NCBI GenBank assembly: GCA_011503125.2
Contig: WWBZ02000062.1
Location: 1,612,001-1,676,000, forward strand
Direction: 5' to 3'
DNA from: Botryosphaeria dothidea
Taxonomy: Eukaryota > Ascomycota > Dothideomycetes > Botryosphaeriales > Botryosphaeriaceae
DNA length: 64,000 nucleotides
Shown: in pieces, positions 53,434 to 64,000 of the stretch
How positions within the stretch are numbered: position 1 is the first letter of the stretch
How the letters are laid out: the number at the start of each line of letters is the position of its first letter
The notes under the pieces: generated by a model
The model's database searches: none
What the model was told of the DNA's origin: nothing
The model's input: only the letters and a program-made list of their open reading frames with translations
Made by a program: the position numbers and the translations under genes

Positions 53434-55114
53434 GGTGCTGCTGTTGGGCCGGGGTGTGGTCTGGAAGTGGACTGGAGAAGACTGGGGACTGCTGAGCTTG
53501 CGGGTGGTGGAAAGAAAACTACCAGGTGGTTGCACGCCTGGCTTTTATACACGGGCTGTCATTCAGCTATTTGCTCTTGATAGAGCTACCGGACGCAGGT
53601 CTCCCGGCACTCAATATTGTGCGATAAGGCGAATAAGGCGCGATACATGGCGTTTGCTGCCGGTTCGAGCAGGTGGATAGGCAAGTATATTGCACCCGAC
53701 CCAGCAGCGCATGACAAGTTCCCGGGAAATGGACGGGCGGTGGGCAGGTAGGGTGCTTGCGAGGTGGACAGTTTCGGTGGTCACGCTTTACCTGCATGCA
53801 TATCGCCATGGGTCAGCCAAGGCCGGACCGTTGCCGAGACGGATGCTTATCAGTACGAAGCTCCGAGAAGAAGCATCGCCGAGACTTCGTCTGAGTAGCT
53901 TCGCTGGCATGGCGGCGTGCTTGGCTTGCATGAGATGGCGCCCGCTGCTGGACTGGGGGCTCATGGAGCTGCTCGAATGAGAATGGTCTTCGAAGTTTTT
54001 ATTCTCCGGAGGCAGGTGGGATAGAGGGGACGCGTGTGCAGGCGTCGGTGGTCGGCTGATCGTCCGGAAGATGGCTTGGCTGTGGTGTCTGTACCTGTGG
54101 TGCCTTACGGGGAGAAATAAGCTTATAGCTCCTATAGGTACTGTAGCGCAGCAATATCACGAAGAGGCGTCGACAGCAACGTCCATGAGGCAGTAATCCG
54201 CCACTGTTGTAGGGAGCACAGCAGCCGAAAGGGCGCCGAGTGGTTTCAGCGCACGACTCAAACACTCCACGGGACCACTCGCTATCCGGTGCGGAAATCT
54301 CCAGACCTGATCGCATCAGTTTTGATCGATATCGACGGCGGGATAGTAGGACCGCTGGGACAGGCTGGAGGGCCACCATAGGTGGGTTGCACGTCGTTTT
54401 CGCTTGCTCTGCTGATCTATCGGCGGGGTTGCTGCCGGTTCGGGAAGGTAGTAAAATGCCGTGCAGTGATAGCCGACCCTTGCTCCATCCTTGATCGGGC
54501 AATTTATCGCATCGGCTTTGCTGTGGCGAGCGCAACGTCAAACACATCATTTTTCGCGAAGCCTTTTCGTTGAACATCATGTACATTGCGTGCTCGGAAT
54601 TGCCGTGGCCTTCTAGACTCTGTGATCTGCGGTGTACTAAACTTGCCGGACAGGAATACATTGCGACATCGTACTGTAAGAGCAATAGGAAAACATAAAC
54701 GGATACGAAGTCTTTGTTGCTCCACCACGTTTGAATCGGCTCCCACACTCCGAGCCGTTGCTCGTTTATGGTATTCGCGCTCGTATTCCGATGAAAGATT
54801 TTGCACCTGAATTCCCGCATGGTATTGCTTATGCATCTGGGCCTTCAATCCGATGAATCGCCTGCTTACTTCCACTTCTCCTTCCCTCTTCGGCTTTCTT
54901 GTACCTCTGTCTTCTTGATCAAGAGCAACCACTGTGCCACTTCGCAGATACCAAATTCTTTAAACTTTCCTCTGTCAGATCAGGCATTACAATCGAGTAG
55001 GAGAAATGATATGATTGGGGAGATAACTCACGATGTGCTTCCAACAGGTCATACACAATTCACAAATAACTTCGTGATGAATATTGAGACCCTGCATTCT
55101 CCCCAAGCTCTCTC
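53434..55114. other. intergenic, about 1.7 kb, no gene seen
   Basis: This is the upstream region of the eqolisin gene. A 273-codon frame on minus (53999-54820) has random-looking composition and no family features, so I leave it uncalled. Confidence 0.5.
53542..53549 (-). promoter_or_regulatory. TATA box of the eqolisin gene
   Basis: A perfect TATAAAAG on the gene strand lies 109-116 bp before the start codon. This is a typical position for fungal genes with inducible secreted products. Confidence 0.6.
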
Positions 55115-55570
55115 TCATGGCCGATGAGTCAATTGCAATTTCAGAACCACATCAACATTTCCGGTCTGACCACCATTCTGGTCTCTTTGCCATGAAACAT
55201 CGACTATGATCCCGACCCCTTGATCCCTAATGTGCTGGATATGCTGATAGTCAATGATCGTGTGCCAATTCCGGCAGAGGACAGTTCCAACACCTTCGAT
55301 CGGATGATCTATCTGCCTTTGAATCCAAGAGATGATGCACCCAGCGTGACATATGCATCCACAAGGCAGCAAGACTGGTAAAAGAAAAGATAAATGCTCC
55401 ATGTACGGCTCTGGATGAAATAGAATATCATCGCACTGGGAGCATGACGCTGAATTTTCAAGATCTTGAGGACGCAAAAGCTGTAAAACAGTCGTAAGGG
55501 TTCGTGGCATAGTGTTGCAACTTTGAGGACTGACTTTGGGAGGAAAGGAACATCGAATGCATTGTGGCAC
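55115..55570 (-). CDS. degenerate RING-like small protein, 151 aa
   Basis: The frame starts MPQCIRCSFPP, with a second in-frame ATG at 55510. It contains CSQCDD (CxxC), then after about 22 residues PCGCICHAGCIISWIQRQ, which resembles the central CxH..CxxC..W of a RING with the His position replaced by Cys. The final zinc pair is poor (LCRNWH rather than CPVC). This may be a divergent RING, a RING relic or an untested ORF. GC is lower than in the housekeeping genes. The other RING ORF at 51553-51975 lies beyond the eqolisin gene, but the two do not align outside the finger. Confidence 0.45.
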   Translation of the reverse strand: MPQCIRCSFPPKVSPQSCNTMPRTLTTVLQLLRPQDLENSASCSQCDDILFHPEPYMEHLSFLLPVLLPCGCICHAGCIISWIQRQIDHPIEGVGTVLCRNWHTIIDYQHIQHIRDQGVGIIVDVSWQRDQNGGQTGNVDVVLKLQLTHRP

Positions 55571-56097
55571 AGCTTATGTGACGGAGAGGTGGATAGATTG
55601 ATAGTTGGGTACGGTCATTGCTCTTCCGGTAGCAAATGAGAGGGTCCTGCACGCGCCGGACATGTATAAATGTGATATCAGAAGGATTGAAAAATCAGAG
55701 GCGCGCAAGATCACATGGACAGCATATTTCAGATCAACAAAGAAACCACGTGTATCTAGTCAAACCGACTTGAGAGTTCCTGCCATGTTTTTGTTGAAGG
55801 GATCATAAATAATGAAACTGATTTACATTCTGTGAAAGGCAAACTCAACGAACTATAATCCACAACCAGGAAAGCGTAGACATACGAGAACACCTGCGTG
55901 CTGTAGCCAATATATGAACCCAAATTAGGTAAAAGTTCCACAATCAAGCTAGTAAAGGCAGAAACAAGAATCAAGCAAAAAAAAAAAAACATAATGAACA
56001 TCGAAAATCAAACCCCAGACGCCAAACTCCAAGACTCAAACTCCAAACGCCCAACGCCAAAATCCCTCATCCCCAACCAACCGCCTTCCTCGTTCCT
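55571..56097. other. intergenic, AT-rich, nothing seen
   Basis: This includes a 12-base A run at about 55979-55990 near the 3' end of the long Gln-rich gene, plausibly part of its polyadenylation region. No ORF is supported. Confidence 0.5.
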
Positions 56098-57896
56098 CTA
56101 CAACTCCTCATCCGAATCCTCCTCCGCAATCAAACCCTCACCCTCCAAACCATACGCACTCCCCCTCCTCCGCCCGCCGCCCGCCCCCTCCAACGCAGCC
56201 ATCTCCGCATCGAACTGGCCCGGTCCCGGCTCCCCCGGCGACCCCTGCTGCACGCCCATTGCGGTCAACAGCGTCCGGCCCCTCGGCGTGACGAAGCTCC
56301 CCCGATGCCCCGGCGCGAACACGTCTTCGGCTCGGATGGGCGTCAGTGCCGCTGCCTCGCCATCGCCTCCTCCTCGCACCCTCTCCGTCTCTTCTGCCGT
56401 CGCGGGCGCGGCCGCCGTCTCTCTATCATCTTCTGTCTCTTCTATCTCGTCCGTCTCTTTTGGCACTTCTTCCCTAGTTGGCGCTTCTCCCCTAGTTGGC
56501 TCTGCTATCACCCCCGCCCCTTCCGCCACCTCGGTCGGCTCGGCCGCCACCGCCTCGCGCGAGTACGTCCCCGTGCGGTTGTTGTGCTGGCGCGGCGACC
56601 CGATCGAGCGGTCGCTGAGGCTGCGCGCAAAGCCCGCAGCAGCAGCAGCAGCGGGCGGCGGCGGCTGCGGGACGAAGGCGCGCTCGAGGGCGTCGGCGTG
56701 GCGGGGGCCGAGCGGCGGCGCGAAGCTGACCTGGCGGCGGGGCCGCTGCGAGGAGGAGGAGGAGGAGGAGGAGGAGGAGGACTGCGGTGTGGGAGCAGCG
56801 GCAGCGGCAGCAGCAGGCTGTTGGGGAGGGGTGGTCGGCGGGAGGGAGCCTTCGAAGAGGGAGGCGTGGCTGCTTGGTGGTGGTGGTGAGGAGGAGGGGG
56901 CTTGGGGTTGCTGCGGTGCGGCTGGTGCTGCTGCGGCGGCGTCGGATTGGGGGGCGTTGATGGGCGGGTGCTGTGCGAGGGCGGGGTCGAGGGTGTTGTC
57001 TGCTGCTTGCTGGGTGGTGTCTGGGGGTGCGAGGATCTGGCCGTCGCTGGCAGGGCCGAAGTGTGCGGCTGGGTATTGAGTGCGGATGCGGCGCTGTCTT
57101 TCTGGGGATATGGCGACTCGGGGTATGTCCACGGGATAGTCGCGTTGGACTCTGGCGATATGCCGGCGTGGGGAATCTCTTGTAGCATGAAATCTGGCGT
57201 CTCTATCGTTCCTCTGCTGTTGAGTTGCACGGGAAGGTCCGAATGCATCGGGAAGGGGAAACACATCTGGTCCCGACGAGGGAGCTCTTTGGCTGCTCGG
57301 TGCATGCGCTGGCCATAGGGGGTCTCCATATAAGATGGGCCAATAGTGTGCGGCTAGGTTGACAACAGCTTGCCTGAGTTGTTCTCGCGGGTGGAAGCCC
57401 TGGCCGTAATCGAATGCCCCATATTCTCCCAGTATTCGGTCATCCAGAGGGTCGAATTGCGGAATCGCAGTCTGAACATCCGCGGTGTTCGGAAACTGCT
57501 CTCGCAGGACTATGCTGACGGTAATGACGTTCTGGAAAAGTCGAGCATCGTTCAGTGAGGTGTCGAGCATCCAGTTCCGCCTCGCTGTTCGCCAGTCCCT
57601 GTCATTGTACAGGCCATGGCGGAGAGCATACCGGCCCATTTCCACCGCCCCTTGCATTAGTCCAGCGAAGGTCTCGGGGGTTATTTCTGTTGCGCCAGCC
57701 CGCGGAGGATTCAGGCCCATGGCTTCGTCGGGGATTGATGGGGATCTGCGAATGCTCTCGAGCAAACTGCGCTGTTCGGATATGTATTGCTCCACCGCCT
57801 GACGTACCTCGGCTGGCCATGTACTTGAAGCCACGCTCGGGTAGCCCTCTGCCATGGTGTTCAGCATAGCGGGGCTGAATTGAGGTCCCTCTCGTG

Positions 57897-57936
<40 letters not shown>

Positions 57937-60900
57937 GTGCTCGAGCCTCCCGCCAGGTTCGCTGGCCCCATCCATGAGCACATCGCTCTCGGCCCGTCCA
58001 GCTGGCGGCAGCGGGGTCATATCCTCGCGTCTGCGCATGGGCTGCAAGTTACCACCAATGAAACCAGGCCGTCCGGCTTCGTTCCGGTGGTCGGGAATGC
58101 CCAGCGACGCCCGAGTCTGGCCGTATGATCGCAGCACTTCGTCGGGGATGTTTCTTGCTGCCTCTTGGTCTGCACTTATCAGTCCCTGCCAGCCGCCGAG
58201 TTTCATCATGCCCTTGATGAGCGTGTCATATCTCCATCTGGCGTTTGCTTCAAAATCGTCCACCTCATTCCGCACCGGCTGGCCTCCAGCGCGTCTTGGC
58301 GCAGGCGCGGCAGCCCCTCCACGCGCTGGGCGGAACATTGCATTTGACTCGGCCATCTCGTAGATGGACACTTCCTGGATGGGAGCCGCACTGGGGCCAG
58401 CAGTAGGTGCAAAGCCTGCAGCAGGGGGGCCGGCGCTGGGAGCGGCATATAGACTAGCAAAACCCGCAACGTTCGGATTACGCCCCCCTGATGCTGCCAC
58501 GGGCGGCCTCATACTCGGAGCCAAGCTTGCCATGCTTGGAGGAGGAAGAGGAGCAGCGAAGTTGGGACCAAGGCCGGTCGGCGCGGAGCCGTACCGTGCG
58601 AGATCAGGCGCAAGGCCGGGGGCCGGTGCGGGAAGAAGGCCGGATGGGAAAAGGTCGTCGGCTGGGGTGGTGACTTGAGAAAGCCTCGTTGTGCCGGCAC
58701 GGCCCCTTCTGGCGCGGCCGCCGCGAGTGCGAGTGCTGGGACCCCGAGTGGGAGCAGCGGTGCGGCGGCGGCGAGTGGGGCTCGAGTCGCGGCTGGGAGG
58801 GGCGCTCGAGATGTCCTGCGTCTCGATATTGGGCCTTGGGGCCTTGAAGCCGCGGCCTTGACGATGGCCCTGCGGCCTGTTTTCGGGATAGTGCGAGTCT
58901 GCGTCCTCGTCTTGCGGGGGGTATACGTCGCCGTCGAAGGGGTCTCCGCCACTCTCCGACGGCGCCGGTGACGAGGCGGCAGAGGCAGCTTCCGATCTGC
59001 TTCTCATCGTTTCGAGGCGCTGCGTCTGGTTGTTGTCTCTGCCCCAGGCTCTTGATGGGTACTTGACCCCCCAGCCCTCCCAGCCATTCGCGATGTTGTC
59101 TCTCTCTGCCTTGGCCGCCAGTTGATCACGCTTCCTGATCGCATTGACTGCTCGCTTGCACTGCTTATCCTGCAGTACAGGCAGCCGGTGGTAAGTGTTT
59201 GCAAAGTTGTTGTTAGGCTGCCTGATGCCTCGAGGGATTTGGTTTCCAGAAGCATCTGGCCCTGTTTCGACGTCCCAAATGGTGTTCAGGTAGACTCTAT
59301 TCCTCACCTCTTCCCGACGCCTTCGAAGTTCCTGGCTGTTCTGAGGCGTCTCTGGCTGCCGGTTGTCCTGGGGGTCGATACGGTCCATGATTTTACACTC
59401 GGCGTGGCTGGCAGGAATCCAGTCGTCACCTTTCCCCTTTTGGGCACGCTTGTTCGTTCCGAATCCACCATGTCTCTCCCGGTAGGTCCCGACGCGCTTT
59501 GTGATTGCCCTGCACTCTCCTGTCGAGATTTCCCCGGTCTGGGACCGAGGCTGCCGCTGGATGATGTCTCTCACCGTCACCCTGGTGTCGTACAGCTGCC
59601 ACATCCACAGCCGCCAGCTCTCGACCCCAAGCGAGATTTGGCGCGGGAGGATGGGCAGATCGCGCAATGGCTGTCCGTCCGATCCGAGCACGTCCTGGCC
59701 GTTTTCCACGAGAGGTCCCGCTGCGGTTGCCGAGTGCTTCTTCCTCGTCTCGGCGTTGTCTGGCTGTTCGAGGAAGCCGAATCGCCACGGAAGGTTCTCC
59801 GAGGACACGTAGGCCTGCTCTCGGACGTACGACGTGCGTCCTTGTTGGCCGCTGCCAGTTGGCGCAACCCAGTACGCAGTTCCCTGCCGGTGATCCCAAC
59901 GCGGTTCGCCTGGCGGGGTGAGGATGTCATTCGCCAGCACGCGATGCGGCTCGAGATTAGCCGGGTTCAATCTGGCCGATGCGAGTGATTGCAATTGGTC
60001 AACGTTGTTTCGATTCCTGTCTAGGTAATCCGGCAGCGCTGGGGCGTGCAACGATTGCATCGCCTGGTCCTGTGTGGCAGGGGCATTATGCTGTTGTTGG
60101 TTCCCTGTGGTAGGACTCTGCAAGCTTTGCTGGGCTTGTTGAGGAGCGTGGCCTTGAGCAAAAAGTCCCTGTGAGGGGTTCTGTGGAGGATCCTGTGCTT
60201 GAATTGGCACGTAACCCTGTTTTCCTGGTCCCGTTGGAGGAAATTGTGGAGTATACTGTTGTTGATTAGGCACGTAACCTTGAGCACCCGGCCCTGTTGG
60301 CGGAAACTGTGGAGTGTACGATGCATATTCCCAGGTGCCTGGTCTTTGCGGAGGATAGGCCGGGCTGGCCTGCTGTGGCTGGTTCTGCTGGTATGTCTGT
60401 ATACCGGCTGCTGGATCATACGGCGTTGCGTATTGCAACGATCCGTAGTTTTGTCCGGCTGGCTGTCCATGCTGACTCTGCTGCGTGTATGGATTTTGTT
60501 GTTGTTGATGATGGGACTGTTGCGGTATTGGTTGTGTGCCATAAGTGTTGATCGGCTGCTGACTCCCGTAAGACTGTTGCTCCCCATACGGTTGTTGGAT
60601 TTGGTGCTGTTGTTGGTTTCCGTGAAGCTGCTGATTTGGGTAGAACGCTTGATTTATACTCGGCTGCTGATTCTGAGAATAATGTTGATTTGCAGCTTGT
60701 TGCTGATTTGGATCTCGTATTTGATCCTGGAATCCATATGAGTATCGGATCTGCTGAGAACCTCGGCGGCGCCCCTCGAACGGGTGACCCTGTTTTCTGG
60801 TGCGTCTGGGTGCAGGTCCACTAGTTGTCTGAGAAGTTTCCGCTGTATCTGTGATGGGACCAGCATGCCCCGGATACGCAGTTCCATCTGAATATTTAGG

Positions 60901-61023
60901 CTGTGGGGCCTCTTTGCCCAATTCTGAATCATTCCTTTGCGCATCGTTCTGCTGAATATAGTATGGGTTGTCTTGTCTGCTCCCTCCAGGGTCTGGGTAT
61001 CTGTGCTCCTCCTCGCCGGACAT
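56098..61023 (-). CDS. large Gln/Pro-rich protein with a shared unknown core, 1641 aa
   Basis: This is one uninterrupted frame of 4926 nt. Residues 1-400 are Gln/Tyr/Asn/Pro-rich and prion-like, with short direct repeats such as FPPTGPG(A/K)QGYVP. A globular core of about 220 residues (about 400-620) contains LPWRFGFLEQ, DLPILPRQISLGVESWRLWMW and YDTRVTVRDIIQ. The last half is again disordered: an Arg/Gly-rich patch (TRTRGGRARRGRAG), a 13-residue poly-Gln, poly-Ala and poly-Ser runs, and an acidic end (EEDSDEEL). The next gene on the same strand, 594 bp upstream, encodes a shorter protein with the same core, so they are tandem paralogues. I know no named family. RGG-like and Gln-rich tracts suggest RNA binding or condensate formation, which is inference. 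Proteins of this size without introns are unusual here. Confidence 0.75.
56750..56781. repeat. GGA trinucleotide run (poly-Ser on minus)
   Basis: About ten GGA units encode a serine run near the C-terminus of the large Gln-rich protein. Confidence 0.85.
57898..57940. repeat. GCTGTT/CAACAG repeat encoding poly-Gln
   Basis: A hexamer-based array encodes 13 consecutive glutamines (about residues 1029-1042) with alternating CAA and CAG codons. Mixed codons slow slippage, which argues that the run is maintained. Confidence 0.85.
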
Positions 61024-61617
61024 GATTCCAAATGTGAGCTGTGCTCAGTAATCTTTTTTCGAATAGTCGACTCTCAACAAGTCTTAGAGACTATGTGTAA
61101 CTGCGTCCAGCGCGGTTCGAGAAGACTCAGTTGTCCAGCGAGAGTCTCAATGTGGTATCGTTGGGTGTAACACCCAATGTGGGATGCGTCAGACACGCAG
61201 GATTTAACACCCTCGGTGATATATACCGTCCGCATGGTTTTTCCTTGTTCCAATCTCATCTTTGTTCTGTATTACCAGGCCGAGAACACGATTCGAATTG
61301 ACTGCGCGCTTATAAAGGGCTTGAGGCAAGTCGATGGCTTTTGCATTGTCCCTGAAAGAACCTCAAGGGTAGAAGGACTCAATGTCCGGATTTGATCTAG
61401 TGTACCGCTTATACAGGAGCCTTTAATATGTATCGATAATGCAACGTCGACTTTCTGCAAGGAAGGCTTCGACTTTTGAAAGTAGCAATTGGATCTCCTT
61501 CAATGACTCAAACTTCTAATCAGACTGCTACAAACCAGCGTCTCTCCGAGGCCTCTCTAACATTACTGCCATACTAAACATCCAACACTGATAAACCTTC
61601 AGCAAGAACTCGCTCTC
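61024..61617. other. spacer between the tandem Gln-rich genes
   Basis: This should hold the promoter of the 1641-residue gene and the terminator of the 636-codon gene. I see no ORF of interest. Confidence 0.5.
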
Positions 61618-63474
61618 TCAAGATTGTGCTCGCTCACGTTCCCACTCAGCCCGACGGCGCTCCTCAACCATCTGCATCAGCACATTCTTCTCTGGTCCCC
61701 TCAAAGCATCGGCATGGGCCCGAATGAGCTCTGGAAGACTCAGATGAGCATATGCTTGCTTATAGCGCTCAGGGTCTATGGTAGACCTATTGATGGGATG
61801 AGGTGAGGTGCTGCGTGCCAAGGGAGGAACTACCTGGTTCTCAACATCAGCTCTTCCACCTGGCTGGATGACGAGCCTTGGCAAGCCATTGAATGTTCCT
61901 TGAGCGGAAGTCGTGGAGTGGAATTGATGGACCGCCTCTTCAGGGCGCAGCTGGCCTTGGGGCGGTAGGTGTATGTTGCTGAACCTGTCTGGCATGTTGA
62001 TGGTGCGCTGAGCTTCCGTCGCCGTCGAACTTTGCGGCTCGTATGATGAGGACGACGGTGCCAGCTGGTGCTGGAAATTGCCATTGTTCGCCGGTGAGCC
62101 TGGTCCAGGGTGGTATGACATAGCAGGAGATGTGTACGGGTTCGAGTATCCCCTCGCATCCGGGCTGGCAGAAGTGTTGTACGGGCTGCGGTACGTGCTC
62201 GTCTGCAGCGGATGCTCCATCAGTCCGTCCGGCGTCGTAACATGCCACCTGCTCAAGGCCCAATGCATCCCAAAGCGCTCGATATCGCAGCGCGCCGGAC
62301 ACTCCCTCACCACCACCCCACCCCCGCTCAACCACCCGGCCTCAATCCCCTCCACAACCCCACAAGCGGCCGTCGTCTCCCCGACCCACGCCTCCAGCGC
62401 CCTCTTCGAGAACCTCGCATCGGCCACCCGCCCCTGCGCCCTCCACATCGCGCCGAATCGATTCCCGCCCGGTTGCACCGCAAACACCGCGCCCGTCCCG
62501 CCCTCCTCCACCAGATCCCACACCGTATTCCGCGCCACCTGCTCCTCGCACAGCCGCCCCACGAGCGCCGCGTCCCGCGCGCTCGCCCCGCGCGCCCTCC
62601 CCGGCGCCATCCCGCAGTGCCGCTCGCACCACGCGACGACGCCGCGGCCCACGCGCTCCTCGACCTCTCGCAGCGCCGCGAACCCGCGCACCGCCGGCAT
62701 CCGCGCGACCACGTCGTGCACCGTCACCCGCGCGTCGTAGCACATCCACATGGCGACGCGCCAGGGCTCGACGGCGCTCGAGACGCGCGTCCCGAGGATG
62801 GGCAGGTCGTACAGCGGCTGGCCCAGCGCGCCGACGCGCGCGTCGTGCCGCGGCGTGCGGAGGAGGCGGAGCAGGCGGCCGTTCTCGAGGGGAGGTGCGC
62901 GCTCCAGCTGGGACAGGCCGATCGGCAGGTTGTCCGGCGCGGCCCACTCCTGGCCGGGGATGAGGGCGGTCGTGTCGTTGGGGTCGGCGCCGCGGGCGGG
63001 CGGGTGGATGTATGCGTGCGTGGGGCGGTTGTGGAGGCGGGGGATGTCGGCGTGGAGGCGCGCGTGGGGTTGCGGAAGGTGGTGCGGTGGCGGTGGCATT
63101 GTAGATGCGGCGGGGAGTGCGTGTGGGGCGGATTGGGTTGAGGAGTTCATTGTGGGAGTTCTGGGTGTCTGCGTTGTAGTCAATGCGGCGCGTAGAGGGT
63201 CGTGTTGGTTTGGATCTACCGGATGTTGACCAGAGCCAGGTGGGTCGGGGATGATGGGGAGGGAGTTCTCGAGGAAGTCTGGGTTGTCCATTGTGCCAGA
63301 TTGCTTGGGGTTTTGGCTGCTGTCGTTGTCAGTGATGGAGGAAGAAGGGTTTTGGGGGTTTGGACTTGGCTGATTGATAGAGTGCGCCTTGTGAGCGCGT
63401 TGCGCAAGAAGATCTTGGATGAGGGCGGCCGCGCGTGCTTCTGCCTCGGGGTATTTTCCAGGTTCGTACGGCAT
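61618..63474 (-). CDS. Pro-rich protein with the same unknown core, 618 aa
   Basis: I chose the ATG at 63474 (MPYEPGKYPEAEARAAALIQDLL); an in-frame ATG at 63528 adds 18 residues. The N-terminal 170 residues are Pro/Gln/Asn/Ser-rich. The core (about 178-375) reads NLPIGLSQLERAP, LYDLPILGTRVSSAVEPWRVAMWM and YDARVTVHDVVARM, aligning with the 1641-residue neighbour through the spaced pattern LPI-L...S..VE.WR..MW..YD.RVTV.D. The later NTVWDLVEEGG matches NTIWDVETG. After the core come disordered Tyr/Ser/Pro stretches and a C-terminal charged helix (MQMVEERRRAEWERERAQS). The core DNA is very GC-rich compared with the tails. No catalytic motif, membrane segment or signal peptide is visible. Function is unknown. 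Confidence 0.75.
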   Translation of the reverse strand: MPYEPGKYPEAEARAAALIQDLLAQRAHKAHSINQPSPNPQNPSSSITDNDSSQNPKQSGTMDNPDFLENSLPIIPDPPGSGQHPVDPNQHDPLRAALTTTQTPRTPTMNSSTQSAPHALPAASTMPPPPHHLPQPHARLHADIPRLHNRPTHAYIHPPARGADPNDTTALIPGQEWAAPDNLPIGLSQLERAPPLENGRLLRLLRTPRHDARVGALGQPLYDLPILGTRVSSAVEPWRVAMWMCYDARVTVHDVVARMPAVRGFAALREVEERVGRGVVAWCERHCGMAPGRARGASARDAALVGRLCEEQVARNTVWDLVEEGGTGAVFAVQPGGNRFGAMWRAQGRVADARFSKRALEAWVGETTAACGVVEGIEAGWLSGGGVVVRECPARCDIERFGMHWALSRWHVTTPDGLMEHPLQTSTYRSPYNTSASPDARGYSNPYTSPAMSYHPGPGSPANNGNFQHQLAPSSSSYEPQSSTATEAQRTINMPDRFSNIHLPPQGQLRPEEAVHQFHSTTSAQGTFNGLPRLVIQPGGRADVENQVVPPLARSTSPHPINRSTIDPERYKQAYAHLSLPELIRAHADALRGPEKNVLMQMVEERRRAEWERERAQS

Positions 63475-64000
63475 AGTGCTGAGAACGTTTGCTGTTACTT
63501 TGCTCGAGACTCGGGCACGAACATGCAAACACTGCGGGCGTGACGCGGAAGCGGCTCAACTTGCGGCGCCGTAGCTGCGGTGAAGTTCTCGGTTTTGATT
63601 CGGTGGATGAAGCGTAGTAGATGGCGTTGCTATGGGCGATTGTAATTGTTTAGTGCGGCGTCTGAATAGAGATAGCAAGGGGGCATGGTCACCTCTATTT
63701 CCACTTGGCCGCTGAAAACGACATAGTCGACTCATGAGCAGGGTGAGAGCATTCTTGAACTTTCTTAGATCCTCTCGCCAATGTACACTGTAATTACAGA
63801 CGATTGCTTAAGCCGATCTGTATCTGAGAGCAAGTCTCATTGATCAATTTGACATGTAACGACTTGCACAAGCAGCGCCGCTTGAGAAGTAGACGCCATT
63901 CCAGCTTTGAGAAATATCTATATACTGTTTTTGGACCGTTGTCCATATCCTATACTTTTGCTGTAAACGTATTGAGTGCAGAGCCGTTCTTGGAGTCGAG
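63475..64000. other. right-edge region, no gene seen
   Basis: This is the upstream flank of the Pro-rich gene, AT-richer toward the window edge. No open frame with protein-like features is visible. Confidence 0.5.

Noticed and set aside
53999..54820. 273-codon minus-strand frame upstream of the eqolisin gene
   Set aside because: No recognisable motif and no codon bias; it overlaps another equally open frame on the opposite strand.
61100..61120. tRNA B-box-like GCGGTTCGAGAAG
   Set aside because: No matching A box or cloverleaf arms could be found around it.

Overview
This window comes from the nuclear genome of a filamentous ascomycete. The evidence is short introns (about 45-180 bp, GT...AG, with CTAAC/CTGAC-like branch sites), Zn2Cys6 transcription factors, an eqolisin (peptidase G1), a Ybt1-type ABCC transporter and GC-rich third codon positions. 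A dothideomycete is my best guess from gene content, but that is inference. Exon structures below were worked out by hand from reading frames and splice signals. In every spliced gene the summed exon lengths are a multiple of three, except for two genes that each show a one-base frame break.

Layout, left to right. (1) 0-6.6 kb, accessory: the 5' end of a ToxD-like zinc-type dehydrogenase/enoyl reductase, a Ser-rich unknown protein, a Zn2Cys6 regulator and a cytochrome P450 with an apparent frameshift. (2) 7.5-28.9 kb, housekeeping: LTV1 and LSG1 (40S and 60S maturation) head to head; an ACAD10/11-like acyl-CoA dehydrogenase; SMP3 (fourth GPI mannose); SKP1; PGS1 (phosphatidylglycerophosphate synthase) head to head with the complex I subunit NDUFA12/B17.2; and a full-length ABCC transporter. 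(3) 29-41 kb, accessory: a small dispersed family of proteins with an LPRELR..IY-type motif (one decayed copy, one frameshifted copy, one intact copy), a DHA1-type MFS transporter and an unknown 422-residue protein. (4) 42.9-44.7 kb: a secreted protein built almost entirely of about 22 GPDGKP repeats. (5) 46.5-55.6 kb: a second, larger Zn2Cys6 regulator, a small RING-HC protein, a secreted glutamic peptidase and a degenerate RING-like ORF. (6) 56-63.5 kb: two adjacent same-strand genes for low-complexity Gln/Pro-rich proteins that share a globular core not tied to any family I recognise.

The housekeeping half shows functional pairing across short shared promoters: LTV1/LSG1 for ribosome export, and PGS1/NDUFA12 for the mitochondrial inner membrane. 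The accessory half is gene-poor, with long AT-richer spacers, recent internal duplications, homopolymer tracts and broken paralogues. The best candidates for something undescribed are the GPDGKP repeat secreted protein and the tandem Gln-rich pair with the shared core. I found no transposon, CRISPR array, rRNA or convincing tRNA.
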